From Henricia sp. BOLD:AAB3569 (Eukaryota; Echinodermata; Asteroidea; Spinulosida; Echinasteridae), in assembly GCA_037783545.1 (NCBI GenBank), contig JBBELK010001374.1:1-64000 (forward strand): 64,000 bases of DNA. The letters are read 5' to 3'. The notes beneath the pieces are model-generated. The model searched no databases. It was not told the origin of the DNA and was given only the letters and a program-made list of their open reading frames with translations. Of the stretch, positions 25,624-35,067 are shown piece after piece. The position numbers and the translations under genes were made by a program. The stretch's first letter is position 1; each line of letters starts with the position of its first letter.

Positions 25624-27768
25624 TTAAACCGACAGAGTTATCGTCGAATCTAGCAAAAACTGCCTGCCGGCGCAGTTTTCGCACAAGCAGACGCCGCTTT
25701 CGTAAAACCTTGCGTCTGAAACGGTCGCTATTTTGGAACTGAAGGAATATGCAGACAAACTTCCAATTTCGCCTGCTAAAACAACTCTATATCCCAAACG
25801 TGTTGTGCACATTTCAGCAATTTCCCGTTTAAACCGACAGAGTTATCGTCGAATCTAGCAAAAACTCCCTGCCGGCACAGTTTTCGCACGAGCAGACGCC
25901 GCTTTCGTGAAACCTTGCGTCTGAAACGGTCGCTATTTTGGAACTGAAGGAATTGGCAGACAAACTTCCAATTTTGCCTGCTAAAACAACTCTATATCCC
26001 AAACGTGTTGTGCAAATTTCAGCAATTTCCCGTTTAAACCGACAGAGTTATCGTCGAATCTAGCAAAAACTCCTTTTCGCACGAGCAGACGCCGCTTTCG
26101 TGAAACCTTGCGTCTGAAACGGTCGCTATTTTAGAACTGAAGGAATTGGCAGACAAACTTCCAATTTTGTCTGCTAAAACAACTCTATATCCCAAACGTG
26201 TTGTGCAAATTTCAGCAATTTCCCGTTTAAACCGACAGAGTTATCGTCGAATCTAGCAAAAACTCCTTTTCGCACGAGCAGACGCCGCTTTCGTGAAACC
26301 TTGCGTCTGAAACGGTCGCTATTTTGGAACTGAAGGAATTGGCAGACAAACTTCCAATTTTGCCTGCTAAAACAACTCTATATCCCAAACGTGTTGTGCA
26401 AATTTCAGCAATTTCCCGTTTAAACCGACAGAGTTATCGTCGAATCTAGCAAAAACTTCTTTTCGCACGAGCAGACGCCGCTTTCGTGAAACCTTGCGTC
26501 TGAAACGGTCGCTATTTTGGAACTGAAGGAATTGGCAGACAAACTTCCAATTTTGCCTGCTAAAACAACTCTATATCCCAAACGTGTTGTGCAAATTTCA
26601 GCAATTTCCCGTTTAAACCGACAGAGTTATCGTCGAATCTAGCAAAAACTCCTTTTCGCACGAGCAGACGCCGCTTTCGTGAAACCTTGCGTCTGAAACG
26701 GTCGCTATTTTGGAACTGAAGGAATTGGCAGACAAACTTCCAATTTTGCCTGCTAAAACAACTCTATATCCCAAACGTGTTGTGCAAATTTCAGCAATTT
26801 CCCGTTTAAACCGACAGAGTTATCGTCGAATCTAGCAAAAACTCCCTGCCGCACAGTTTTCGCACGAGCAGACGCCGCTTTCGTGAAACCTTGCGTCTGA
26901 AACGGTCGCTATTTTGGAACTGAGAGAATTTGCAGACAAACTTCCAATTTTGCCTGCTAAAACGACTCTATATCCCAAACGTGTTGTGCACATTTCAGCA
27001 ATTTCCCGTTTAAACCGACAGAGTTATCGTCGAATCTAGCAAAAACTCCCTGCCGGCACAGTTTTCGCACGAGCAGACGCCGCTTTCGTGAAACCTTGCG
27101 TCTGAAACGGTCGCTATTTTGGAACTGAAGGAATTGGCACACAAACTTTCAATTCTGCCTGCTAAAACAACTCTATATCCCAAACGTGTTGTGCAAATTT
27201 CAGCAATTTCCCGTTTAAACCGACAGAGTTATCGTCGAATCTAGCAAAAACTCCCTGCCGGCGCAGTTTTCGCACAAGCAGACGCCGCTTTCGTGAAACC
27301 TTGCGTCTGAAACGGTCGCTATTTTGGAACTGAAGGAATATGCAGACAAACTTCCAATATCGCCTGCTAAAACAACTCTATATCCCAAACGTGTTGTGCA
27401 CATTTCAGCAATTTCCCGTTTAAACCGACAGAGTTATCGTCGAATCTAGCAAAAACTCCCTGCCGGCACAGTTTTCGCACGAGCAGACGCCGCTTTCGTG
27501 AAACCTTGCGTCTGAAACGGTCGCTATTTTGGAACTGAAGGAATTGGCAGACAAACTTCCAATTTTGCCTGCTAAAACAACTCTATATCCCAAACGTGTT
27601 GTGCAAATTTCAGCAATTTCCCGTTTAAACCGACAGAGTTATCGTCGAATCTAGCAAAAACTCCTTTTCGCACGAGGAGACGCCGCTTTCGTGAAACCTT
27701 GCGTCTGAAACGGTCGCTATTTTAGAACTGAAGGAATTGGCAGACAAACTTCCAATTTTGTCTGCTAA
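25624..27768. repeat. Distal copy of the 1591-bp higher-order repeat, truncated at the array end
   Basis: 25624-27214 matches 8748-10338, and 27215-27768 matches 8748-9301 again, including the rare TTTTAGAAC and TTTTGTCTGCTAA variants. The array is cut in the middle of this unit at TCTGCTAA. Confidence 0.75.
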
Positions 27769-28660
27769 TAATGTATCCAATTTGTACCGTTTTTGCTGGG
27801 TTTATTGTACATTACATTGGTGGTGTGGGAGAGTTTCCCGGTTTTTGGTTGTGCGAGTAAAAGAACGTTTTTCAGTTCTTTTAGGTTTAGCAAGAGCTAG
27901 CTTTCTGGGCTTCCGTATGCCCTTCATCAGTTGCGGGTGGATTCAACATGAATCGGATTACCTCGCATTTGGGTAAATCTTGAGAGCGATAGAACCAGCT
28001 TTTTTGTTTAGTTAGAGCAGGATTGTTTAGTGTTCAGTGACTGCTCTTTTTATAGTTCTGGTTTGTTACTGGTATTGTTTGGGTATTAACACTGAGTGGC
28101 GTTTTGTTATTTTGAAATGTCCTTTCATTATTTTGATATCCGTTGGCATATTTAGGCGTGTGCCGGCATGCTTTCTTTTTGACGCCGTTTGGTGTTAGAA
28201 AGGATTTTTGCGTGTTTAACATATTGGCCACTCTCATTTTTGGGTGTTTTTAAAAGTTGTCTACCGCTCGTAGATTTTCCCAATGTTTTAGCAATTGTCT
28301 GAACAAAAACTTAGTAGTTTACCCAAAGCGGTATATTTTTCAGTTTCTGAAATATTTGCTTTGGGTAGGTTGGTAGTTGTTCACAGGTTGTTTCTCGTTG
28401 GGGATTTTCAGTTTGCGTTCGCATCCATTGCTTTTTTGTCGAAGTTTAATGCTCTCTTAGTTTATTTGAGTTTTGTTTAGCCTTGACATATATTGGGTAC
28501 AGTTTTGGTCAAGGTGTTTGTTTCATGTTTTAAATTTAGAGATCTATTTTTTGCGCTTCTTTTGCGCGTTTTCTGCTTTTAGTTGGTATAAGGGCTGTCG
28601 TATCAAGTTGGTGATGTGTCTGTTGTGTATACAGTTAAGTTCAGACACTTTGCTGGCTTG
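27769..28660 (-). pseudogene. Inverted, decayed arm of the Penelope-like element
   Basis: On the minus strand this arm contains a degenerate match (ISETEK..ALGK, near 28320-28370) to the right-arm peptide LSETEKIALGKGLNF, plus further weak similarity (AAAATGAGAGT near 28230). Several stops and frameshifts make it non-coding. It lacks the C-terminal coding piece seen in the right arm, so its ribozyme lies about 400 bp from the SETEK motif instead of about 760 bp. The plus-strand reading frames across it are shadows. Confidence 0.5.
27890..27934 (-). ncRNA. Hammerhead ribozyme motif, left arm
   Basis: Read on the minus strand, 45 nt give in order GCAA (helix I 5' side), CTGATGA (core), A, GGGC-loop-GCCC (helix II), A, GAAA (core), AGCTAGCT (helix III with a tiny loop, palindromic), C (cleavage-site position 17), TTGC (helix I 3' side). 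All invariant core bases C3 to A9, G12 to A14 and H17 are present. Helix III is so short that dimeric folding, as known for minimal retroelement hammerheads, is likely. Weak point: the pair normally closing helix II (10.1-11.1, usually G-C) is A opposite A, so activity is unproven. Confidence 0.7.
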
Positions 28661-28790
28661 ATACGCCCCGTGCGTTTTGACCACGTCATTGTTGCAGTTA
28701 AATGGCCTGGTTGGGCTTTTTTATGCGTTGTGGATGCATCCTGCTCTGCGTGACCTCCCATGGGTTGGTTCCGTTGTCCAATGAGCGTTC

Positions 28791-29334
28791 GTGTTCAGCG
28801 GCGAGGAAAATCCTGATCCAAAGGTGGAAATTTTTCATCGGGTTGTGTTTCTTTGTTGTGGAAAAAGACCTTTTTCGAGTATTTGCAGTTACAATCGGCA
28901 CCGTCTCCCAGAAGAGAATTTCAAAATAAAATCTTTGGCGAAAAACATAACCACTCTAAAAACCGCCAAAAAACACATCACGAAACAAATCAGAAACTTC
29001 TCAGAGGGGAATAGCAGACGAAAAAGCACCGTACTACCTGACATTCAAAATAAAGCCACCAAAACAACCAAAACCCCTCGAATTCTCAGAAACATATAAA
29101 CAACGTTTCGAGAAACTACAGGGTAGAACATCACTAAGGCTGGCAGAAATAACGCTCAACGAATACAAACAACAACTGGAGGAAATTGACCAGCAAACCA
29201 CCACAGCACACCGAACGGCTCAAGACACCTTCGCCAACTTCGAAGGCCAAGACCACCACACGGCACAGCAACTATACTCGTTCTTCAATCGTGGACCAAC
29301 CAAAGGCACAAACAGAAAACGCAGTGATCTGTAA
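28791..29334 (+). pseudogene. ORF1 remnant of the Penelope-like composite, frameshifted
   Basis: An upstream frame (28791 to about 28959) contains a Cys/His cluster, CCGKRPFSS then CSYNRHRLPEE, that resembles a degenerate zinc finger. A second frame, open from 28960 to the TAA at 29332-29334 (124 codons), is Lys/Gln/Glu/Thr-rich and ends in NRKRSDL. The two lie in different frames, so a +1 shift near 28960 is needed to join them. I do not recognise the family. The 124-codon part has the composition of a basic, helical, nucleic-acid-binding protein with a basic C-terminus; that role is inference. It is followed 18 nt after its stop by a histone-type stem-loop, which suggests this frame once had its own mRNA 3' end. 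No Met start can be assigned with confidence. Confidence 0.45.
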
Positions 29335-29352
29335 CAACTAAACAAAACCAAC

Positions 29353-29368
29353 GGTCCTTTTCAGGACC
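29353..29368 (+). promoter_or_regulatory. Histone-type mRNA 3' stem-loop
   Basis: GGTCCT-TTTC-AGGACC followed by ACCACA matches the replication-dependent histone mRNA 3' processing signal: six-base-pair stem, UUUC loop, ACCA tail, A-rich 5' flank. About 10-15 nt downstream lies the purine-rich CAAAAGAGAG, resembling the histone downstream element that pairs with U7 snRNA. The ORF upstream is not a histone. Confidence 0.7.
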
Positions 29369-29527
29369 ACCACACCTACAAAAGAGAGTTTTCTGATCTG
29401 TCTTAAGCCAATACCTCCATAACGTTATATTGAAAATAACCCCCTAAAATATAACCACAAACAAATAAAAGGTCATGGCAAAAAAGGAAACTAAACAAAC
29501 CCCAAATTTCAAAAAAAAGATCACTAA

Positions 29528-29986
29528 ACCAAACCAAATCCAACAGGTGTTCATTCGGATGCAAAACAAACAAACGCCCGAGGGAATCACAAACGTTCTT
29601 TAGCAGAAAATTGCGAACAATTCATAACCAACCTGTCCAATACCAAACTTTCAGAAACTGAAAAAATAGCATTGGGCAAAGGTTTGAATTTCGTCCCAAC
29701 ACCTGCTAAACCAACACAAAAATCCTTACTGAGCGATTTAAAAATATTCACCCGAAGAATGAGAGTATCATTTATAATGCAAAATAAACAATCCCTAACA
29801 CACCCATTCAAACCACCATCGAAATGGCATCCAACAACTACCCCCACCACCACGCTGGAAACTTATCTGGAAGCCACAAAATATGAAATTGCCCATACCC
29901 GACTACAAAATCGGTCAACAAACATGACCAAACCAGAACTAGCCGCAATAAACAGCCTTAAATCGAAGCGGCTACATCAAAAGTAA
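29528..29986 (+). pseudogene. Penelope-like RT, N-terminal flank
   Basis: The frame is open from 29528 to the stop at 29984-29986. It contains NLSNTKLSETEKIALGKGL followed by NFVPTP, then a basic segment with IFTRRMRV, a PF.PPSKWHP motif and a TLETYLEATKYEI helix. This arrangement is typical of the region upstream of the RT domain in Penelope-like polyproteins. The catalytic fingers and palm (including the YxDD motif) should follow but do not: the next coding block begins 18 bp later and corresponds to sequence beyond the RT domain. It has no obvious ATG in a good context. The piece cannot encode a polymerase and is best read as part of an internally deleted, non-autonomous copy. Confidence 0.55.
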
Positions 29987-30003
29987 AACATACTGGAAGG
30001 GCC

Positions 30004-30438
30004 AACCTTATTGACAAAAAAAGGGATAACAAAACAAAGCAAACCCCACTCGTCTTCTCCACAACTTATAATCCAGCAATAAACAACCATAACCTAAGAA
30101 AAGCTGTAAACAAACACTGGCACCTAATTGAAAGCGTTGAACTACTAAAGGAAATATTTCCTAAACCACCGCTAATTGCTTTCAAAAAAGCGGAAAACCT
30201 GAAACAAAAAATAATCAGAGCCAAACTACCCAACCACGAAAAACGGCTCCCCCCACTATCAGACTCAGGTTACACCGAAAACAGCCAGGAACCGGATGAA
30301 ACCCTAAACATCCTTATCTCACTGCTTGAAGAACAAACAACTTCTTTAAAAAGCTGGATCCTTCCGCTCAAGGAAACCAAAGCGAGTCACCCGGATTCTC
30401 CCGAATCCCACCCGCAGCTGATGAAGGGCATACGGTAG
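30004..30438 (+). pseudogene. Penelope-like RT, C-terminal flank
   Basis: An open stretch of 144 codons plus stop in a different frame from the preceding piece. It includes PLVFSTTYNPAINN, KHWHLIE and EIFPKPPLIAFKKAENLK, matching the conserved segment after the RT palm/thumb of Penelope-like and related RTs (pattern TYNPA...KHW...FPxPPxxAxxxxxNL). No GIY-YIG endonuclease motif follows; the frame ends in acidic/Ser-rich sequence. The stop codon TAG (30436-30438) falls inside the helix II loop of the hammerhead, so coding and ribozyme sequences overlap by 25 nt. Deletion of the RT core between this and the preceding block is seen directly from the motif order. Confidence 0.55.
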
Positions 30439-30458
30439 CCTAGAAAGCTAGCTCCTGC
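30414..30458 (+). ncRNA. Hammerhead ribozyme motif, right arm
   Basis: The second 45-nt copy, on the plus strand, has the same core: GCAG, CTGATGA, A, GGGC-loop-GCCT, A, GAAA, AGCTAGCT, C, CTGC. Compared with the left copy, helix I shows a compensatory change (A-U to G-C: GCAA/TTGC versus GCAG/CTGC), and helix II changes G-C to G-U, keeping pairing. This covariation supports selection on the RNA fold. The A-A juxtaposition at 10.1/11.1 is shared by both copies. Confidence 0.75.
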
Positions 30459-30565
30459 TTCACCAAAAGGAACTGAAAAACGTTCCTTTGCTCGCAAAAA
30501 CCCACCCACATCCCATCCCATATTACCAATGGAAAATAAAATCAGCAAAACGGTACAACTGGACA

Positions 30566-32212
30566 CAACAAAACATTTTTGATTTAAAATAATAGATTTT
30601 ATTTCAAACAATAAAAACAAGTCGACCAGATCGGCCGTGTCACTGAATGGGTAAGCACCATCACACCCCCTTTACTAAATTCATACCCAATTAATATATA
30701 TTTTTTCAATTTCAAGACTGCCGTTCGTGTCAAAACCAACGGCCGCGATTCACTGAAATGTACTTCAAAGGAGCACCATTGTGAGCCACAATTTCATTTT
30801 GTTTTCACAAAAAGATAACGATAAATTATTGTAATAATTATTGTCACGTTTGTAATTTGAATTACAAGGACGAAACAGGCATGATGAACATACACAGGCC
30901 GTTTTGATTTCTTCTCAGGATGACGTCACGCCCATGTTTGTAAACAAACCAAGTGACCTCGAGCGTTTCAGAATTTCGGGTGAAGAGGGTCGGAACTGAA
31001 TTGCGTTTTAAACAAAAGACTGTCGGTTTTTGGCGGAAAACATGTTGTAATCGCGTTGTAGAAACATAAACCTCCATGATAAACAAAAAACAAAACAAAT
31101 GTGGATGGGGGGATTCTAGCTGTTTAAATTGCCTTCTAGTCCATGTACTTCGAGCATGCTAGAGCCGCAATCAACAGCCAAAATATGCAATAACGAAAAC
31201 AATTCTTAATGGTAAAAATTGTCACATTAAACATTACAGTAATTTTGGAAAATTTACAAAACAGACATCCAACTTCGTCATTAAAGCACGTAATGAAATA
31301 TTCCAAGGAAATATTTGATAAAAAATATGAAGATAAATTAATTGAGTTCCCCTGTTCTGACCGAGAAAATTCAAGCCACCGCACTTATCTGATTATGTAT
31401 GCCGTAGTGCTGCAAAGTTCTACTGCACAGTTGCAATGCCCCGCGGGTTGTACCAACTTATCAGTCCGTCAACCATCCTGGCCAGGAAAAGTGCAAGCTT
31501 CATTGGACACGTCTCCTCGGAAATTGGTAGCAGCACTACAACGATGACCTCGTAACAATACGACTGTCTTTTAACAACTTTATTCTATATATTTACTTTT
31601 TTTTTAAGGATGCGATTATTTTATCAATATATAAACCAAAGGTATTTTTGAACACCCACCCTGTCGACTATGCCAATAGACTATTAAAGTAAAGTGTGAT
31701 GTCGGTTGCCGTGGTAATTGGTCTAAACATTCGCTGGTAATCTGAAACGTCCATTGGTATAGCGAAGGGAAACAGTTCACTGGTTTTTGTGTAGACCCAA
31801 AAACCATGGCAACACACAAAGGGTGACGTTTTCACTTTAGAAGTCTATTGTAACCGAGTCGGTGGACAATAACATTTCAGGACAACAGAGGGCATTCAAA
31901 ACCAACAGGTTTGATTTATTTAATAAATTTATTTTACATTGACACTTCAAGCTTAATTTTATTATCAATTTTACTTTCACAAATGCAGGTACTTTCACAA
32001 ATGGAGAAAGTTAAAAAGGATTACAAAACGGCACTATCAAACGATACCGTAACTTATAAATGTTAAATGACAGTCAACAACTAGCAGAAACTTGGCAGCA
32101 CTACGGCTCGAGCACAGCCAGAAAGGCAGTGTCACGGGCAGTCTAGTCAGGACAGAAAGAACTGACTAGACCAACAAGTAGCACTCCCTTATATCTGGTG
32201 TAAAGTCATGTA
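30566..32212. other. Intergenic, no gene recognised
   Basis: AT-rich sequence with only short unsupported reading frames (for example 31209-31547, 112 codons, no recognisable domain). A perfect 10-bp inverted repeat, GTCTAGTCAG...CTGACTAGAC with an 11-nt loop, lies at 32141-32171. No exon, RNA gene or element end could be supported. Confidence 0.5.
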
Positions 32213-33096
32213 GTCCGGCAGCCACCATGCTCAACCTTGTTTTGGGGTCTATATTTTTTTTATAATGGATTATGGTTCCTGAGATACCCAAATTGACCAA
32301 ACATAAAACTGTTACTCTGCTGGTATTGAGCAATTTTAGATATAGGCAAAAAACAAAATGGCCGCCAAAAACCTACTTTTTGAAAGAAAATAATCATTTT
32401 AAGAGTACATTTGCGTACGATAGCCAAATAATTTGCATTTATTTCTCAAAGGCAAATGTCTAAAACAAACCTGATGTTATACACAATCTCATATAACTTA
32501 ATTTGCATATTCAATATGGCGCCAGCATTGTCTATTTGAGCTTAATTTGCATAATGTATACGGCGGCCACATGTAAATTTATGAACTGAAGGCATTAATA
32601 GTCTTTTATTAGAGGGATCTGAAGTGCCATAAATATAATTTTCTAACCATTGTAGTGCAATACTCTCTTCTCTATAAAGAATAATAATAAAATTGCTGAG
32701 TCCCACAGGCAAGGATGAAAGTTTTTCAGTAAAGTAGGTTATATTGCTAGTGCCTTGGTTCTTAAATAATGAATACATTCTTATTATTGTTATGTTGTTA
32801 TTAATGGTAAATTAGTCTCTTCACTGGTTTTCTTTTAATATTACAACTCATTTCGTTCTTATTTCCCTCAATCTGTTAGTTTCCAGTATTTTTTCTAATG
32901 TATATATTTTCATAGAACAAATAGGTTATTATTCACTTGATAATGTGTGATATTTCAGATCACATGCTTAACAACAACGCACTTTGGCTTTACAACATGA
33001 AATGTTAACGATATTACTTGAAAACTTAAATGGATGAAACTATCTGCTGATACCATTTGTAATTGACACTGTGATAGTTCTTTATGTTTGCTGATA

Positions 33097-33489
33097 TGTG
33101 ACCCGCTCTGCGAAAAAGGGTATTAAGTCGCGCTGGCTATAGTATTCTTTTTGCGACCATAAGAAGAAATCTGTGGCATTTCTACGCTCATTAACACAAC
33201 AACAATTCCAGGGGGAACACAGACATCCCAGGCGTAACGCAGACATTCCAGGGGGACCACAGACATTCCAGGGGAACCACAGACATTCCAGGGGAACCAC
33301 AGACATTCCAGGGGAAACACAGACATTCCAGGGGAAACAGACATTCAAGGCGGTATCTGGGCAACGCCAGGAATTTCCATTGTGTTTTGGTATTTTATTG
33401 AGCGTGGATTTGCCGCGGATTTCTTTTTGTGGTCGTAAAAGACTACTAGTCAGTGTGACTTAATACCCTTTTTCGCAGAGCGGGTCACA
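33097..33489. mobile_element. Nested MITE, 393 bp, TA target duplication
   Basis: The first 33 bases (TGTGACCCGCTCTGCGAAAA...AAGTC) are perfectly inverted at the other end, and weaker similarity continues to about 95 bp. TA lies on both sides (33095-33096, 33490-33491). It sits inside the 32213-34208 element and so inserted later. Confidence 0.8.
33205..33350. repeat. 20-bp minisatellite inside the nested MITE
   Basis: About seven copies of a 19-20 bp unit, ACAGACATTCCAGGGGAACC and variants. The repeated Pro/Trp/Cys-rich short frames on the minus strand here are a by-product. Confidence 0.85.
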
Positions 33490-34518
33490 TATGGGATCAC
33501 GCATCCACGTCTTCCTAAGACTGATTTACATTGTTTGCTTCTCTAGTTTGGTGGAGCGTCTTGACATTTATAACATTGAAAAGAAAACTTACAACCTTAC
33601 AATATTAAAGGGTTAGCATATGGCTTAGATGTACATTGTGCCTCAACACTGAATAATGTTAGACTTTTTTAAAGAGTAATTGTCTTTGTTGTTTTAGATG
33701 TAGGATTAACATAAACCATGGAAAAGGCAGCCACTCTGAAAAGAACAGAGTGGATGTTCCTCTAGAATTTGAAGTAGATGACTCTACAACTATTCTTATA
33801 CCTACCTTGTAAATTTGATCTCAATACAGGCCACTTTGATATAATTTTAATGGGATGGGTGGCCATTTTAACAAATGGTTGCCATGGCAACTGTATTAAA
33901 ATTTGATATTGGTATAATCCATATTTCTTGTGAGGCTATTGGATACCTCTGTATGAAATGTCATTCTGTGACCTTTTGAACAATTCTAAAGCATTACAGC
34001 CACACTATAACAGAGCAATTAGTGCTTTTATTAGCAAACAAAAACACAATTTGGCGGCCAATTTGGTTTTGGCCGAAATAAAAATTGTTGACAGAGTAAC
34101 AGTTTTCAGATTTTTCAAACAGAGGGTCTAGAATATCATAATCCGTTGAAAAAAAACTATAGACCCCAAAACAAGGTTAGGCCCAAAATCTGGGTTTGGC
34201 TGCCGGACTAATGGTGGATAATAAATAACAAAACATTGTATTAGGACGACATACCAAAAATACAAAAGAATTCCACAGGATGGTCATAACCCTCCAGCAA
34301 TCAGGGTAGTGGCACAAATACCATTGAATGATCGGTATGTGCATTTTTAAAAGTAAAACACTGGGGCTGAACTGTGACCGACCATGCATGAAAGTAGGTC
34401 TGGTCACAATTAATTAAAATAGCAATCTAATTCGGGGAAAACATACAGGACGGACAAAAATTATACATGGGCATTTTCACGAAAAGTGGACACGGATGCC
34501 ATAATTTGAAATTGCCAT

Positions 34519-34790
34519 TTGGGCATGTTGGGTCAAATTCACCCCTCAATATTTGATATTCCAATTACATTTGGTTTCCTCCCCTTCACCAATGCGCCCA
34601 TCCATCGTCCTTGTCCCCCTTCTCCAATGCCCCCACCCTTTGTCCTTGTCCCTCCCGGTCATCCCACCACCAACCATCCGCCTCTCTTTTCCATTTGTCC
34701 TCGCCTTCGTGTCTTACCTAATCCTCGTCCCCGTCCGGTCCTCGTCCCCGTCCCCCTCCCCTCTGCCCCACTATGCCCCCTCAAGTGTAC
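34519..34790. repeat. Pyrimidine-rich low-complexity tract
   Basis: C/T-rich degenerate repeats of CCCC, TCC and CGTCC on the plus strand. Two overlapping Pro-rich reading frames arise from base composition; no gene is supported. The flanks 34211-34518 and 34791-35067 show nothing recognisable. Confidence 0.6.
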
Positions 34791-35067
34791 AAGTGTCTGG
34801 TTGACAGAAATTCTTGATATTCAGTGTTAAGTTCTAAGAAAACTTACCAGCATGTTCTCATTAACCTAACACTCCTCAATCCTCCAAAAACTATATGATT
34901 TTACACCCCAGGGAGTTAGGGTTAAAATGGTAACATTAACATAAAACCATACTGAGGAGATACCCAATCATTCTTAATTACATAACATAATTAAGAAGGC
35001 GAAAAGTGTGAAAGAATAATGTAACATCAGTTACCGTAAAAATGCCGACATGCAAAACTTTTACAAA

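Larger units (their letters stand above)
1..27768. repeat. Satellite array, 205/193-bp monomers
   Basis: About 130 head-to-tail monomers fill this stretch apart from three insertions. Two length classes are interleaved. The long form (for example 201-405, 205 bp) contains CTGCCGGCACAG after the ACTCC motif; the short form (for example 8-200, 193 bp) lacks these 12 bases, and a 204-bp subtype has CTGCCGCACAG. Other diagnostic variants are GAGAGAATTTGC, GGAATATGCAG, GGCACACAAACTTTC, and GGCGCAG followed by CACAAGCAG. Divergence between monomers is only a few percent, which implies recent or continuing homogenisation. The array runs off the left edge and stops sharply at 27768. Short reading frames of about 62 codons recur on the minus strand, but both 205 and 193 leave remainder 1 on division by 3, so no frame passes through successive monomers and I do not regard the array as coding. 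Centromeric, subtelomeric or interstitial location cannot be decided here. Confidence 0.97.
27769..30565 (+). mobile_element. Penelope-like composite element with inverted hammerhead-bearing arms
   Basis: A left arm (27769 to about 28660) is homologous in inverted orientation to a right arm (about 29560-30565). Both outer tips share AGCAAAA(A)CGGTACAA, and both carry a hammerhead motif about 110-120 bp inside the tip. Between the arms lie an ORF remnant and a histone-type stem-loop. Right-arm coding pieces resemble the N-terminal and C-terminal flanks of Penelope-like reverse transcriptases, with the catalytic core missing. Hammerhead ribozymes in terminal repeats and complex inverted or partial arrangements are known for Penelope-like elements. 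The assignment rests on recognised motifs; a different ribozyme-bearing retroelement is the main alternative. The right boundary is approximate. Confidence 0.6.
32213..34208. mobile_element. TA-flanked inverted-repeat DNA element, about 2.0 kb
   Basis: Terminal inverted repeats start GTCCGGCAGCCA and continue imperfectly for about 170 bp (shared blocks ACCTTGTTTTGGGGTCTATA, GGATTATG, AACTGTTACTCTG, TGGCCGCC). Both ends are flanked by TA (32211-32212, 34209-34210). No transposase is visible, so it is non-autonomous. The TA duplication fits a Tc1/mariner-type target; the superfamily is inferred. Confidence 0.65.

Noticed and set aside
2438..27403. Dozens of minus-strand reading frames of 61-64 codons in the satellite
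   Set aside because: They recur because the monomer recurs; both monomer lengths leave remainder 1 on division by 3, no frame persists across units, and variation shows no coding pattern.
1..27768. CRISPR array
   Set aside because: The repeats are 193-205 bp with no unique spacers, and the genome is eukaryotic.
1..27768. CENP-B box in the satellite
   Set aside because: The TTTCGTGAAACC and TTTCGCACGAGC segments share TTCG and an A but lack the CGGG part of the box.
31209..31547. 112-codon plus-strand frame
   Set aside because: No recognisable domain, AT-rich, no supporting signals; length possible by chance.
33082..33463. Cys/Trp/Pro-rich and Gly/Arg-rich frames near 33.2 kb
   Set aside because: Produced by the 20-bp minisatellite inside a MITE.
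34519..34830. Proline-rich protein frames
   Set aside because: Two overlapping frames in a C/T-rich low-complexity tract.
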